64,000 nucleotides of DNA from an uncultured Propionivibrio sp. (GCF_963666255.1 NZ_OY762657.1:1-64000), one strand, 5' to 3'; counted from the stretch's first letter, positions 20,715-31,030 are shown. A program made the numbers and translations. The notes: a model not told the origin generated them from the letters alone.

Positions 20715-23700
20715 TCAGCCCGCCGAACCCGTGTCTTCGGGAACGTCCTCGGACACGAAGCGGCTGTGGATGCGCCGGCCGAAGCGCCGCGCCAACCGGT
20801 CGAAGGCGAGATAGATGACCGGCGTCGTAAACAGCGTCAGCACCTGGCTGACGATCAGGCCGCCGACCATGGTGAGGCCAAGCGGATGCCGCAATTCGGC
20901 GCCGACGCCGTTACCGAGCATCAGCGGCAAGGCGCCGAGCAGTGCCGCCATCGTCGTCATCAGGATCGGCCGGAAGCGCAGCAGGCAGGCCTCGAAGATC
21001 GCCTCGCGCGGCGTCTTGCCCTGCTCGCGCTCGGCTTCGAGCGCGAAGTCGATCATCATGATCGCGTTCTTCTTGACGATGCCGATCAGGAGGATGATGC
21101 CGATGATCGCGACAATGTCGATGTCGGCCCCCGCCAGCAGGAGCGCCAGCAAGGCGCCGACACCGGCCGAGGGCAGCGTCGACAGGATCGTCACCGGATG
21201 CACGTAGCTCTCGTAGAGCACGCCGAGCACGATGTACATGACGACGATCGCTGCAAGGATCAGCAGCAGCGTATGGTCGAGCGAGGCCTGGAAGGCACGC
21301 GCCGCCCCCTGGAAGGACGTCTGCACGCTGGCCGGCGGATCGAGTTCCTGTTGCGCCGTCGTGATCGCCTTGACGGCATGGCCGAGCGAGACGTCGGGCG
21401 CCAGGTTGAACGACAGCGTCGCCGCCGGGAACTGGCCGATGTGATTGACCGAGAGCGGCATCGTCCGCTCGGAAATCTTCGCAATCGCCGAGAGCGGCAC
21501 CTGCACGGCCGATCCGCCCGTCGTCGACACGAGATAGAGTTCATTGAGCGAGAGCGGATTCTGCTTGAATTCGGGCTTGACCTCGAGAACGACCCGATAG
21601 AGGTTCGACTGCGTAAAGATCGTCGACACGATGCGCTGGCCGAAAGCGTTGTAGAGCAGATTGTCGATCGCCGCGACGCTGATGCCGAGCCGGCTGGCGC
21701 TGGCACGGTCGATGTCCACATAGGCCTGCAGGCCCTTGTCCTGCACGTCGCTGGCAACATCGACGAGTTCCGGCAGGCGGCGCAGACGCTCAAGCAGCTT
21801 CGGCACCCAGACGGCGAGTTCGTCGGGATTGGCGTCCTCGACGCTGTACTGGTACTGCGTGCGGCTGACACGGTTCTCGATCGTCAGATCCTGCACCGGC
21901 TGCAGATAGACGGAGATGCCAGCAACCCCGGCGAGCCTCGGTTGCAGGCGCCGGATGACGGCGCTGGCATCGGCGTCGCGTTGCGCCTTCGGCTTCAGGT
22001 TGATGAGCAGGCGGCCGCTGTTGAGCGTGGCGTTGGCGCCATCGACGCCGATGAATGACGACAGGCTATCGACGGCCGGATCGGCGAGCAGCGCATCGAC
22101 GACCGCCTGCTGACGTTCGGCCATCGCCGGGAACGAAATCGACTGCGGTGCCTCGGTCACCCCCTGGATGACACCGGTATCCTGGACGGGGAAGAAGCCC
22201 TTTGGCACGACGAGGTAGAGCAGCACGGTCAGCGCCAGCGTGCCGAAAGCGACGAGCAGCGTCGCCGCCTGACGGTCGAGCACCCAGGCCAGCACCTTGC
22301 CGTAACTGGCGATGATCGCGTCGAAGACCGCGCCGCTCCAGCGAAAGAAGCGCCCCTGTTCGGCTTCGGGCGTGTGATGCAGCAGGCGCGCGCACATCAT
22401 CGGCGTCAGCGTCAGCGAGACGGCCGCCGAAATCAGGATCGCCACCGCCAGCGTAATGGCGAACTCGCGGAACAGACGACCGACGACCTCGCTCATGAAC
22501 AACAGCGGAATCAGCACGGCGATCAGCGAGACGGTCAGCGAAATGATCGTGAAGCCGATCTGCTGCGCCCCCTTGAGCGCCGCCTGCAAGGGCGACTCGC
22601 CCTCTTCGACGTAGCGGGCGATATTCTCGATCATCACAATGGCATCATCGACGACGAAGCCGGTGGCGATCGTCAGTGCCATCAGCGTCAGGTTGTTGAT
22701 CGAGAAGCCGGCAAGGTGCATGACGCCGAAGGTGCCGACCAGCGACAACGGCACGGCGACGCTCGGGATGATCGTCGCCGGCACGTTGCGCAGGAAGACG
22801 AAGATGACCATGACGACGAGCGCGATCGAGAGCAGCAGCTCGAAACGCACGTCGTCGATCGAGGCGCGAATCGTCGTCGTCCGGTCGGTCAGAACGCGCA
22901 CGTCGACCGACGGCGGCAGCGCCGCCTGCAGCTGCGGCAGCAGGCGCTTGATGCGATCCACCGTCTCGATAACATTGGCACCGGGCTGGCGCTGGATGTT
23001 GAGCACGATCGCCGGCTGCTGCCGTCCGTTGACCGCCGCCCAGGCGGCCAGACGGGCGTTCTCGGCGCCATCGACGACGTCGGCGACATCGGCGACGCGG
23101 ATCGGCGCACCGTTACGCCACGCGATCACCAGTTGCCGGTATTCGTCGGCCGAGCGCAGTTGGTCATTGGCGTCGATGGTCGAGGCACGCGTCGGCCCGT
23201 CGAAGCTGCCCTTGGCCGAATTGACGTTGGCGGCGGCGATCGCCGTGCGCAAATCCTCGAGATTGAGCCCGTTGGCGGCAAGCGCCTTGGGATTGGCCTG
23301 CAGGCGCACCGCCGGACGCTGTCCGCCGGCGAGGCTGACGAGGCCGACGCCCGGCAGCTGCGACAGTTTCTGCGCCAGCCGGGTGTCGACGAGATCCTCA
23401 ACCTTCGGCAAGGGCAGCGTCTGCGAGGTAATTGCCAGCGCCATGACCGGCGTATCGGCCGGATTGACCTTGCTGTAAATCGGCGGCATCGGCAGATCGG
23501 TCGGCAGGAAGGAGTTGGCGGCGTTGATCGCCGCCTGCACCTGTTGCTCGGCGACATCGAGACTGACGTCGAGCGTGAACTGCAGCGTAATCACCGAGGC
23601 GCCGCCCGAGCTCGTCGATGACATCTGGTTGAGCCCCGGCATCTGTCCGAACTGGCGTTCGAGCGGCGCCGTAATCGACGATGTCATGACATCGGGACTG

Positions 23701-23861
23701 GCGCCCGGATAGAGCGTCGTCACCTGGATGGTCGGATAGTCGACCTCTGGCAGCGCCGACACCGGCAGGAAACGGTAGGCAAGCAGGCCGGCCAGCAGAA
23801 TGGCCAGCATCAGCAGCGAGGTCGCGACCGGCCGCAGGATGAACTGACGCGAAGGATTCAT
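20715..23861 (-). CDS. RND multidrug efflux pump, MdtB/MuxB type
   Basis: A 1048-residue RND pump, first of the tandem pair. It begins [20 protein letters not shown], and the ATG overlaps the adaptor stop codon (ATGA). Key features are the helix-4 Asp pair in [20 protein letters not shown], the two periplasmic porter/docking domains and the C-terminal [20 protein letters not shown] segment. The frame continues 35 codons upstream inside the adaptor gene, but that portion is Arg/Gly-rich and does not belong. MdtB-type subunits work with MdtC in a 2:1 complex in E. coli. The same pairing is inferred here from gene order. Confidence 0.93.
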   Translation of the reverse strand: MNPSRQFILRPVATSLLMLAILLAGLLAYRFLPVSALPEVDYPTIQVTTLYPGASPDVMTSSITAPLERQFGQMPGLNQMSSTSSGGASVITLQFTLDVSLDVAEQQVQAAINAANSFLPTDLPMPPIYSKVNPADTPVMALAITSQTLPLPKVEDLVDTRLAQKLSQLPGVGLVSLAGGQRPAVRLQANPKALAANGLNLEDLRTAIAAANVNSAKGSFDGPTRASTIDANDQLRSADEYRQLVIAWRNGAPIRVADVADVVDGAENARLAAWAAVNGRQQPAIVLNIQRQPGANVIETVDRIKRLLPQLQAALPPSVDVRVLTDRTTTIRASIDDVRFELLLSIALVVMVIFVFLRNVPATIIPSVAVPLSLVGTFGVMHLAGFSINNLTLMALTIATGFVVDDAIVMIENIARYVEEGESPLQAALKGAQQIGFTIISLTVSLIAVLIPLLFMSEVVGRLFREFAITLAVAILISAAVSLTLTPMMCARLLHHTPEAEQGRFFRWSGAVFDAIIASYGKVLAWVLDRQAATLLVAFGTLALTVLLYLVVPKGFFPVQDTGVIQGVTEAPQSISFPAMAERQQAVVDALLADPAVDSLSSFIGVDGANATLNSGRLLINLKPKAQRDADASAVIRRLQPRLAGVAGISVYLQPVQDLTIENRVSRTQYQYSVEDANPDELAVWVPKLLERLRRLPELVDVASDVQDKGLQAYVDIDRASASRLGISVAAIDNLLYNAFGQRIVSTIFTQSNLYRVVLEVKPEFKQNPLSLNELYLVSTTGGSAVQVPLSAIAKISERTMPLSVNHIGQFPAATLSFNLAPDVSLGHAVKAITTAQQELDPPASVQTSFQGAARAFQASLDHTLLLILAAIVVMYIVLGVLYESYVHPVTILSTLPSAGVGALLALLLAGADIDIVAIIGIILLIGIVKKNAIMMIDFALEAEREQGKTPREAIFEACLLRFRPILMTTMAALLGALPLMLGNGVGAELRHPLGLTMVGGLIVSQVLTLFTTPVIYLAFDRLARRFGRRIHSRFVSEDVPEDTGSAG

Positions 23862-25237
23862 TCGCGGCCCTTGGCGTCCGTCGTCGCTGCTTTTGTCGCC
23901 GCTGTCGCGCCCGCCTCGGGACTGCGGCGTTCGCCCGCCTCGGCCGGCGCGCCCTCGGGCGGCCACCTGCCTTCGCCGCGACGTGCACCGGGTTGCGCAT
24001 CTGCCTGCGCACCTGCCACACCGCCGGGCGGTTTGCCTTTCGGCCCGCCCATCTGGCGCGACTCGGGCGTCATGATCTCGACCTTGGCATCCTGCCGCAG
24101 CTTGTCGGCGCCATCGACGACGACCTGCTCGCCCGGAGCAATCCCCTTTTCAATGGCGACGACATTGGCATTACCGGCACCGAGCGTCACCGGACGCACC
24201 GCCACCTTCTTCTCGGCCGGGTCGATGACATAGACAAAGGTGCCCGGCGTCCCGCGCTGCACGGCGGCGACCGGCACCAGCGTCGCGCCGCGACGGGTGT
24301 CGACGCGCAGCGACGCGTTCACGAACTGGTTGGGAAAGAGCGCCTGGTCGTCGTTGGCGAACTCGGCCTTGAGCTTGACCGTGCCGGTCGTCGTATCGAT
24401 CTGGTTATCGACCGAGGCGAGCTTGCCGATCGCCAGCCGCGTCTTGTTCTCGCGGTCCCAGGCCTCAACCTGCAGCGTTTCTCCGGCGTTCACCCGTTGC
24501 AGCACCGGCCCGAGACTGTCAGCCGGAATCGAGAAGACCAGCAGGATCGGCTGCGTCTGTGTGATGACGACGATGCCGGTGGTATCACTGGCCTTGACCA
24601 TGTTGCCGAGATCGACCTGGCGCAGGCCGAGCCGTCCGGAGATCGGCGCCGTGACGCGGGTGAATTCGAGTTGCAGCCGCGCCGTGTTGAGGTTGCCCTG
24701 ATCGGCGAGCACGGTACCACGATACTGCTTGACGAGCGCTTCCTGCGCATCGAACTGCTGGCGGGCGATCGAATCCTTTTCCAGCAGCGCACGGTAACGT
24801 TCGAGGTCGATCAGCGCATTGGCGAGCAGCGCGTGATCGCGTACCAGCTGGCCGTTGACCTGTTCGAGCGCGGCCTGGAAGGGACGCGGGTCGATCTCGG
24901 CAAGAACATCGCCAGCCTTGACGAGCTGCCCTTCATGAAAGGCAATGCGCACGAGTTGACCATCGACACGCGGCTTGACCACCGTGGTGTTGCGCGCCGT
25001 TACCGTACCGAGCGCATTGACGATGACATCGATATCGCCGCGCAACGCTTCGGCCGCCATCACCGGCACCGGCCGACCGTCCATACCGCGCCGGCCTCCT
25101 GGCCCACCAGGACCGCCCGGCCCGCTCGCCGCCTCCTGCCCACCGGCCTGCCACGGCAGGCCATACAGCCCGTAGTACGCGGCGGCGCCCGCCACCAGCA
25201 GTGCGCCCGACAGCGCCCAGACGGTTTTCTTCTTCAT
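23858..25237 (-). CDS. RND efflux periplasmic adaptor, MdtA/MuxA type
   Basis: A 459-residue membrane-fusion protein. The N-terminus [20 protein letters not shown] is a signal-anchor. A Gly/Pro-rich stretch (about residues 30-50) is followed by the lipoyl half ([20 protein letters not shown]), an alpha-hairpin, the second half ([20 protein letters not shown]) and beta-barrel domains. The C-terminal 60-70 residues are a low-complexity Gly/Pro/Arg/Ala tail that is longer than in E. coli MdtA. The start at 25237 has GGAG six bases upstream. First gene of the efflux operon, it docks the two pumps onto the NodT-type channel. Confidence 0.92.
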   Translation of the reverse strand: MKKKTVWALSGALLVAGAAAYYGLYGLPWQAGGQEAASGPGGPGGPGGRRGMDGRPVPVMAAEALRGDIDVIVNALGTVTARNTTVVKPRVDGQLVRIAFHEGQLVKAGDVLAEIDPRPFQAALEQVNGQLVRDHALLANALIDLERYRALLEKDSIARQQFDAQEALVKQYRGTVLADQGNLNTARLQLEFTRVTAPISGRLGLRQVDLGNMVKASDTTGIVVITQTQPILLVFSIPADSLGPVLQRVNAGETLQVEAWDRENKTRLAIGKLASVDNQIDTTTGTVKLKAEFANDDQALFPNQFVNASLRVDTRRGATLVPVAAVQRGTPGTFVYVIDPAEKKVAVRPVTLGAGNANVVAIEKGIAPGEQVVVDGADKLRQDAKVEIMTPESRQMGGPKGKPPGGVAGAQADAQPGARRGEGRWPPEGAPAEAGERRSPEAGATAATKAATTDAKGRE

Positions 25238-25392
25238 GTCTCCAGTCCCAGACAATCCCGTCCGATTCGCGCGGCATACCAAAGGGGCATACCTGAACGG
25301 CGCGAAGAATCCGGGCGGTCAACAGAATGGCACTATAGCAAACGCAGCGGCAGCGGTTACCAGACTGGAATATTTTGCAACGATTGCGCCCG

Positions 25393-25435
25393 GCGCCTGT
25401 CACGCCGCAAGACAGCGAGACAGCGGGACAGGCGC
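25393..25435 (-). terminator. Hairpin between pxpA and the efflux operon
   Basis: GCGCCTGTC (25393-25401) pairs with 25427-25435. The 25-base loop contains short direct repeats of GACAGCG. It lies in the 216-base gap after the pxpA stop and could end that operon. A TATAGT box (minus strand, near 25338) may belong to the efflux promoter, but no clear -35 was found. Confidence 0.4.
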
Positions 25436-25453
25436 ATCGGCGAGAAACCCGGA

Positions 25454-26224
25454 CTACAGCAGTTCCGGAATCGTCACCAGCGAATAACCGGCCCGACGCA
25501 GGCCGTCGCGGATCGCCTCGGCGACGGCCACAGCCTCTTCGTTGTCGCCATGCACGCAGATGCTCTGCGGATTGACCGGAATGCGCTTGCCGGTAATCGA
25601 GATCAGCGCCCGTTCCTCGACCATGCGCATGACATGAGCAAGGCTCGCCTCGGCACCGTGGACCATCGCGCCCGGCTGGCTGCGCGGCACGAGATTGCCA
25701 TCGTCGAGATAGGCGCGGTCGGCAAAAATTTCCTCGACGATCGTCAGCCCGAGCGCCTGTCCGGCCAAAGCCATCTGCGAGGCGGCCGGCGCCAGCAGGA
25801 TCAGCGAGGGATCGAGCCGATGCACGGCGCGCGCGACAGCATCGGCGACCTTGCGGTCGGCGCTGGCGATATTGGACAGCGCGCCATGCGGCTTGACGTG
25901 GGTCACGCGCGTCCCCTGCGCCCGCGCGCAGGCATCGAGCGCACCGATCTGGTAAATCAGCATGGCTTCGAGCTCGGGTGCCGGAATGTCCATGCGCCGC
26001 CGCCCGAAGCCCTGCAAATCGGGGAAGGACGGATGCGCGCCGATGCTGACGCCATTTTCCCGGGCGCGCGTCACCGTCTTGATCATCACCAGCGGATCGC
26101 CGGCGTGATAGCCGCAGGCGACGTTGGCCGAATTGACCGTGCGCAGCATCGCGTCGTCGCCGGCCATTTCCCAGGCGCCGAAACTCTCGCCCAGGTCCGA
26201 ATTGAGGTTCAACTTGATTGTCAT
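25454..26224 (-). CDS. pxpA: 5-oxoprolinase subunit A (LamB/YcsF family)
   Basis: A 256-residue protein of the LamB/YcsF family with the diagnostic opening KLNLNSDLGESFGAWEMAGD and the VACGYHAGDP and KPHGALSN motifs. With PxpB and PxpC it hydrolyses 5-oxoproline (pyroglutamate) to glutamate using ATP. The start at 26224 is chosen because GAGGAG lies six bases upstream. The ATG six bases earlier abuts that sequence. It is last in the operon, 64 bases after pxpC. The order here is B, C, A. Confidence 0.93.
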   Translation of the reverse strand: MTIKLNLNSDLGESFGAWEMAGDDAMLRTVNSANVACGYHAGDPLVMIKTVTRARENGVSIGAHPSFPDLQGFGRRRMDIPAPELEAMLIYQIGALDACARAQGTRVTHVKPHGALSNIASADRKVADAVARAVHRLDPSLILLAPAASQMALAGQALGLTIVEEIFADRAYLDDGNLVPRSQPGAMVHGAEASLAHVMRMVEERALISITGKRIPVNPQSICVHGDNEEAVAVAEAIRDGLRRAGYSLVTIPELL

Positions 26225-26288
26225 TGCCATCTCCTCGCCGGGAAAATGCGGCGGCGGCCACTCGGCGACCGCCGCCATGGAACAGGAA

Positions 26289-27221
26289 TTACCGGATGTC
26301 GCCGACCCACGCCTGCCAGCGCGCCGCCAGTTCCGTCCGCGCCGCCGCAGCCTGCACCGCATCGACGGCGATGAAGCGGATTGCCTCGCCCGGCCGCAAC
26401 TGCGCGAGCCGCGGCAGATCGGCCGAAATCACCGTGGCGATTTTCGGATAACCACCGACGGTCTGGCAGTCGGCCAGGAGGATGATCGGCTGGCCGTTGG
26501 CCGGCACCTGGATCACGCCCGGCGTGACGCCATCGGAGACGATATCGGCGGCCGCCGCACTGCGATGCACCAGCGCCGTTCCTTCCAGACGCAGGCCCAT
26601 GCGGTCGCTTTGCGGCGTAACGCGATACTCGCCGGCAAGAAAATCCTCAAGTGCCGCCGGCGTGAAATGATCGTCCTGCGGCCCGAGCACGACGCGAACC
26701 GGCCCCGCGTCGACCGACCAGGGCACGGCAGCGCGTTCCGGCCCGGAAGCCAGCTCGCACGGAATCTGCAGGCCGAAATTGATCGCCGCGCCGATCTCGG
26801 CACGCAGGTAGGTTGAGCGGCTGCCGAGTTGCACCGGCGTCGCAAAACCGCCCGAGACCGCGAGATACGCCGTCCCGCCCGGCTGGAAGCCAACCTGCAG
26901 CTCCTCGCCGGTTTCGAGCGCCACGCTCTGCCAGGGCAGCACTTCCGTCTCGTCGCCCTCGGCGCTGACGCGCGTCGCTGTCGCCGTACCGGCCAGGGCG
27001 AAACGCAACGGCCCGTTCAGCACGGCGAGCGACGGCCCGGCCGCACGGATTTCGATACAGGCGCAGTCGGCATCATTGCCGACGAGCGCATTGGCGCAGC
27101 GCGCCAGCCAGGGATCAAGACAGCCCGAGACGGCGATCCCCATGTGCCGATAACCGATGCGCCCCTGATCCTGAAGGCTGTTGGCGATGCCGGCGTTGAC
27201 CACTTCGACAAGCCCGTTCAT
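26289..27221 (-). CDS. pxpC: 5-oxoprolinase subunit C (biotin-dependent carboxyltransferase-like)
   Basis: A 310-residue protein of the KipA/allophanate-hydrolase-subunit-2 family. It starts MNGLVEVVNAGIANSLQDQG. Conserved regions include the cyclophilin-like fold segment LLADCQTVGGYPKIATV and the PANGQPIILLADC stretch. The ATG overlaps the pxpB stop by four bases (ATGA), which indicates translational coupling, and a GGGAGGGG ribosome-binding site lies just upstream. PxpB and PxpC form the complex that phosphorylates and opens the lactam ring. An annotation as urea amidolyase-related is a known misnomer. Confidence 0.92.
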   Translation of the reverse strand: MNGLVEVVNAGIANSLQDQGRIGYRHMGIAVSGCLDPWLARCANALVGNDADCACIEIRAAGPSLAVLNGPLRFALAGTATATRVSAEGDETEVLPWQSVALETGEELQVGFQPGGTAYLAVSGGFATPVQLGSRSTYLRAEIGAAINFGLQIPCELASGPERAAVPWSVDAGPVRVVLGPQDDHFTPAALEDFLAGEYRVTPQSDRMGLRLEGTALVHRSAAAADIVSDGVTPGVIQVPANGQPIILLADCQTVGGYPKIATVISADLPRLAQLRPGEAIRFIAVDAVQAAAARTELAARWQAWVGDIR

Positions 27222-27988
27222 GGCCGCCCCTCCCGCACCAGCAGGCTGTCGCGCGCGATCTCGCCGCGCTGCGCCGCCGCTTCCATGGCATCGAACTCGG
27301 CCCGGTCGATCGCCCGCCACATCACCCGGTCACCCGACGCGAGCAGCGAGGGCGCCGCCTCGTCGGCGGCCGAGAACATTGGCATCGGCGTGCGCCCGAG
27401 CAGGCGCCAGCCGCCGGGACTTTCCCAGGGATAGACGGCACACATCGATCCGGCCACCGCCAGCGAACGCGCCGGCACCGCCTTGCGCGGCGAGGCGAGA
27501 CGCGGCATCTCGAGTTCGGCCGGCAGCCCGCCCATGTAGGGAAAACCGGGCATGAAGCCGATCATATAGACCTCGAAACTGGTGCTCGTCATCTTCTCGA
27601 TCACCGCCGCCGGCGTCAGACCCTTGGCCGCGGCCAACTCATTGAGGTCCGGCGCCAGATCGTCGTCGAAGCACACGGGAATGCACCAGCGACGGCCTTC
27701 GCGGCGCACCGCGCCGGCCGCCTGCGCCAGCGACACCAGCATGCGCCCGAGCGCCGCGCCGTCGCCGCGCGCCGGATCGTAATGCACGGTCAAGGAACGG
27801 TAGGTCGGCACGACATCGACGATTGCAGCACACTCGCCGCGTCCCCGCGCCGTTTCGAGCGCATCGAGCAGGCCGATGACGCGGGCGTGCAGCGCCGGGT
27901 CGATGCGGTCGCCGAACTCCACCGTCCACGCCGTATCGCCAAGCGGCAGCAGGCGCACGGCCATTTCCTGCGAAATCTCGCTTGTCAT
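27218..27988 (-). CDS. pxpB: 5-oxoprolinase subunit B (KipI family)
   Basis: A 256-residue KipI/allophanate-hydrolase-subunit-1 family protein. It has an N-terminal domain (VRLLPLGDTAWTVEFGDRID) and a cyclophilin-like C-terminal domain with the family motif GFMPGFPYMGGLP, followed by PRLASPRKAVPARSLAVAG. A GTG at 28000 overlaps the preceding stop (GTGA) and is a possible start. I prefer the ATG at 27988 because GGAGGGG sits 11 bases ahead of it but practically touches the GTG. Known function is part of 5-oxoprolinase PxpABC. KipI in Bacillus inhibits the kinase KinA, a less likely role here given the neighbours. Confidence 0.92.
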   Translation of the reverse strand: MTSEISQEMAVRLLPLGDTAWTVEFGDRIDPALHARVIGLLDALETARGRGECAAIVDVVPTYRSLTVHYDPARGDGAALGRMLVSLAQAAGAVRREGRRWCIPVCFDDDLAPDLNELAAAKGLTPAAVIEKMTSTSFEVYMIGFMPGFPYMGGLPAELEMPRLASPRKAVPARSLAVAGSMCAVYPWESPGGWRLLGRTPMPMFSAADEAAPSLLASGDRVMWRAIDRAEFDAMEAAAQRGEIARDSLLVREGRP

Positions 27989-27996
27989 GAAGAAAC

Positions 27997-29295
27997 TCAC
28001 CCCTCCATGTGTTTCGGCAGCCAGCTGACGATCTCGGGAATGAAGTACATCAGCAGCACCATCACCACCATCAACACAAACAGCGGGAAGGCGTGCTTGG
28101 CGATGTAGCCGATATCCTTCTTGGTCATTCCCTGCAGCACGAACAGGTTGAAACCGACCGGCGGCGTCACCTGCGCCATTTCAACAACCAGCACGATGAA
28201 GATGCCGAACCAGATCAGGTCAATCTGCATCGCCTCGATCGTCGGCAGCAGCACGCCCATGGTCAGGACGACCATCGAGATGCCGTCGAGGAAGCAGCCG
28301 AGGACGGTGAAGAAGACAGTCAGCACGGCGATCAGCGCCAGCGGCGACAGATGCAGGCTGATGATCCATTCGGCCAGATGGCGAGGCAGCCCGATATACC
28401 CCATCGACAACGTCAGGAAGGCGGCACCGAAGAGGATCATGGCGATCATGCAGTAGAGGCGCGTCCCGCCCATCAGACTCTCGATGAAAGTCTTCCAGGT
28501 CAGATCACCTTGCACGCCGGCAATGATCAGGGAGCCGACGACACCGAGCGCGGCCGCTTCTGTGGCGGTGGCGATGCCGGTATAGATCGAGCCGAGCACG
28601 GCAACGATCAGTGAGACGACCGGGATCAGGTGACGCGATTCATAGACCTTCTGCATGAAGCTCAGCTGCTGGTCGGCCGGCGGCACCTTCTCGGGATTCA
28701 TCAACGCCCAGACGATCGTGTAGCCCATGAACAGGCCGGCCAGGATGATGCCCGGCAGCACGCCGGCAATGAACAGCTTGGCGATCGAGACGTTGGCCAT
28801 GACGCCATAGACGATCATGATGATCGACGGCGGGATCAACAGACCGAGCGTGCCGGCGCCGGCCAGCGTGCCGATCGAGATCGACTCGGGATAGCCGCGC
28901 TTCTTGAGTTCCGGCAGTGTCATCTTGCCGATCGTCGCACAGGTCGCCGCCGACGAACCCGACACCGCCGCGAAGATCGTGCAGCCGATGATGTTGGTAT
29001 GAAGCAGCCGTCCCGGCAGGCGATCGAGCCAGGGCGCCAGCCCCTTGAACATGTCTTCCGAGAGTTTGGTACGGAAGAGTATCTCGCCCATCCAGATGAA
29101 GAGCGGCAATGCCGTCAGCGTCCACGAGGAGGCCGAGCCCCAGATGGTGATGACCATGCTGTCGCCGACCGGGCGGTTGGTGAACAGCGCCATGCCGATC
29201 CAGGCGACGCCGGTCAGGGTCAGACCTATCCAGACGCCGCTGCCGAGAATGGCGAACAACGCGAGGATGAGAAAAGCGGTAACGTAAAGTTCCAT
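27997..29295 (-). CDS. TRAP transporter large permease, DctM family
   Basis: A 432-residue polytopic protein, start MELYVTAFLILALFAILG, with about 12 hydrophobic segments. The DctM signature region is FAAVSGSSAATCATIGKMTL and GTLGLLIPPSIIMIVYG. It forms the sodium-driven transport channel of a tripartite ATP-independent system with the small permease and binding protein encoded just upstream. It is followed directly by pxpB, its stop overlapping a possible GTG start, so transport and 5-oxoprolinase genes form one operon. That context suggests pyroglutamate as substrate. Confidence 0.93.
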   Translation of the reverse strand: MELYVTAFLILALFAILGSGVWIGLTLTGVAWIGMALFTNRPVGDSMVITIWGSASSWTLTALPLFIWMGEILFRTKLSEDMFKGLAPWLDRLPGRLLHTNIIGCTIFAAVSGSSAATCATIGKMTLPELKKRGYPESISIGTLAGAGTLGLLIPPSIIMIVYGVMANVSIAKLFIAGVLPGIILAGLFMGYTIVWALMNPEKVPPADQQLSFMQKVYESRHLIPVVSLIVAVLGSIYTGIATATEAAALGVVGSLIIAGVQGDLTWKTFIESLMGGTRLYCMIAMILFGAAFLTLSMGYIGLPRHLAEWIISLHLSPLALIAVLTVFFTVLGCFLDGISMVVLTMGVLLPTIEAMQIDLIWFGIFIVLVVEMAQVTPPVGFNLFVLQGMTKKDIGYIAKHAFPLFVLMVVMVLLMYFIPEIVSWLPKHMEG

Positions 29296-29318
29296 TGAAA
29301 GTATCCCCGTCGCTAAGG

Positions 29319-29831
29319 CTATTCGGTACGCGCCATTTCGCCGGATTCCTCGCGGACCTTGCGGCCGGCCAGGAGATCGACGAGTTCGGCGACGAAAGCG
29401 AGCGCCAGCACGGTCGTGCCGACGGCCATGCCGATCTGCGGAATCCACAGCGGCGTCGCGTCGAGACCGGTGGAGATGTCGTTGTAATTCAGCGATTGCT
29501 GCACCAGCTGGATCGAGTACCAGGCCAGCGCGCAAGCCACCGCCAGCGCGACGACATGACAAAAGACATCCATGCGCCGATACCCGGCGTCAGACAGGCG
29601 GTTGATGACCAGCGTCACGCGGATGTGCTCGCCGCGGCGCAGGGTCGTCGCCAGCGCGAGAAACGCGGAGGCGGCCATGCAATAGCCGGCGTAGGCATCG
29701 GCACCGTGCAGGTCGAGCGCCGGCACGATGCGGCCGAAAATGCTCGAGAGCACCGCCAGCAAGGTACCGATCATGAACAGGCCGGCCAGCCAGCCGCTCG
29801 CCTCAAACAGGCGATCAAATAGAGTTCGCAT
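29319..29831 (-). CDS. TRAP transporter small permease, DctQ family
   Basis: A 170-residue membrane protein with four predicted helices (FMIGTLLAVLSSIFGRIVPA; YCMAASAFLALATTL; VALAVACALAWYSIQLV; MAVGTTVLALAFVAELVDLL), the expected DctQ topology. An ATG at 29840 touches the GGGGGA ribosome-binding site, so the ATG at 29831, nine bases away, is the better start. It stabilises the large permease and helps dock the binding protein. A hairpin separates it from the binding-protein gene upstream. Confidence 0.9.
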   Translation of the reverse strand: MRTLFDRLFEASGWLAGLFMIGTLLAVLSSIFGRIVPALDLHGADAYAGYCMAASAFLALATTLRRGEHIRVTLVINRLSDAGYRRMDVFCHVVALAVACALAWYSIQLVQQSLNYNDISTGLDATPLWIPQIGMAVGTTVLALAFVAELVDLLAGRKVREESGEMARTE

Positions 29832-29854
29832 TCGAAACATTCCCCCAAAAGGAC

Positions 29855-29874
29855 GGACGCCCCGCGGGGCGTCC
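29855..29874 (-). terminator. Intercistronic palindrome between TRAP binding-protein and permease genes
   Basis: GGACGCCCCGCGGGGCGTCC is a perfect 20-base palindrome located 10 bases after the binding-protein stop. On the minus strand it is followed by GTCCTTTT and then the dctQ-like ribosome-binding site. It may reduce read-through into the permeases or protect the upstream mRNA, so that binding protein is made in excess. Confidence 0.6.
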
Positions 29875-29884
29875 TGTCTGGCAC

Positions 29885-30859
29885 TTACTTACGGTAGGCG
29901 TCGATGATGGCTTGGCCCTCGGCGCCCGTCTGCGTCGTCCAGTCGCCGATCATCGTCAGGCCGATCTTCTTGAAATCGGATTGCAGCTGGTCGGAACCGG
30001 CGCTGACGGTCATGCCGTTCTTGACGAGTTGTTCCTTGTACCACTTGTTCTTCTCTTCGCTGGTCTTCCAGCCGCGCACCTCGGCAGCCGCAGCCGCCTT
30101 GAGCACGGCGTCCTGAGTCGGCTTGTCGAGCTTGTCGAAGGCCTTCTTGGAGACGATGACAAGGTTCTTGGGCAGCCAGGCATTGACTTCGTAGTAGTAC
30201 TTGACCTGTTCCCACACCTTGCTGTCATACCCGGTCGCGCCCGAAGTCATGAAGGTCGTCACCGCGCCGGTCGCCAGCGCCTGGGTGAGTTCGGCCGCCT
30301 GGATCGTCACCGGCTGCGCGCCGACGAGCTGGGCGATGCGGCTGGTGTTCGGGTTGTAGGCGCGCCACTTGGCGCCCTTGAGGTCGGCCGCCGAATTGAG
30401 CGGCTTGGCGCTGAAGATTCCCTGCGGCGGCCACGGCACATTGAACAGCACCTTCAGGCCCTGTTTGGCAAGCCTTGCTTCGGTCGCCGCCTTGGCCGCG
30501 GCTTCGAGCTTCTTGGCTGCCGGATAACCGGTCGCCAGGAAGGGAATCGAATCGACGCCGAACATCGGATCCTCGTTCGAGAAGCCGGAGATGATGATTT
30601 CGCCGATATCGGCCTGCCCGCCCTGGACAGCGCGCTTGATTTCGTTGGCCTTGAACAGCGAGCCGCTGTCATGCACGGTGATCTTCAGCTTGCCCTGCGT
30701 CGCCTTGTCGACGTCGTCGGCGAACTGGCGGATGTTTTCCGTGTGGAAATTGTTCGCCGGATAACCGGTCGGCATATCCCACTTGGTCTGCGCCTGCGCC
30801 GAGGCACCAAAACAGAGCATCGCCGAAACGGAACCGGCGACAACGAGCTTCTTGAACAT
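29885..30859 (-). CDS. TRAP transporter substrate-binding protein, DctP family
   Basis: A 324-residue periplasmic receptor. Signal peptide MFKKLVVAGSVSAMLCFGAS is cleaved near AQAQ-TKWD. The mature chain follows the DctP fold (YPANNFHTENIRQFADDVDK; LKGAKWRAYNPNTSRIAQLV), and the Arg in AKWRAYN fits the position that grips a substrate carboxylate in this family. The start at 30859 has GGGAGAAAG upstream. Bordetella DctP6/DctP7, in the same family, are known to bind pyroglutamate. With downstream 5-oxoprolinase genes, the same ligand is inferred here. Confidence 0.92.
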   Translation of the reverse strand: MFKKLVVAGSVSAMLCFGASAQAQTKWDMPTGYPANNFHTENIRQFADDVDKATQGKLKITVHDSGSLFKANEIKRAVQGGQADIGEIIISGFSNEDPMFGVDSIPFLATGYPAAKKLEAAAKAATEARLAKQGLKVLFNVPWPPQGIFSAKPLNSAADLKGAKWRAYNPNTSRIAQLVGAQPVTIQAAELTQALATGAVTTFMTSGATGYDSKVWEQVKYYYEVNAWLPKNLVIVSKKAFDKLDKPTQDAVLKAAAAAEVRGWKTSEEKNKWYKEQLVKNGMTVSAGSDQLQSDFKKIGLTMIGDWTTQTGAEGQAIIDAYRK

Positions 30860-31015
30860 AGCTTTCTCCCACGAGAAAAATCGAATCAACAAGAATCCGC
30901 ACGGAAAACAATCCGCCCGGGACGCCAACCACAGACACGAGCAATGCTTTTATATCAGTCGCTTAGAAAAACAGCATATTGGCCTGACCAAACGAGCAAA
31001 CACAACGCTAATAAA

Positions 31016-31030
31016 ACATCAATATAATGT
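31016..31030. promoter_or_regulatory. Imperfect palindrome in the TRAP/MarR divergent region
   Basis: ACATCAATATAATGT has matching ACAT/ATGT arms and lies in an AT-rich 227-base gap between the divergent TRAP operon and marR-like gene. It overlaps a TATAAT on the plus strand (31023-31028) and lies next to TTGACA on the minus strand. It is a plausible operator for the MarR-like protein, but complete promoters could not be assembled around it. Confidence 0.35.

Noticed and set aside
17559-23861. Two adjacent RND pumps as a recent gene duplication
   Set aside because: The two differ throughout and have the separate MdtB- and MdtC-type identities of the ancient heteromeric pair.
25411-25430. Short GACAGCG direct repeats as a possible iteron or CRISPR remnant
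   Set aside because: Only two full and one partial copies with no regular spacer, lying in the loop of a hairpin.
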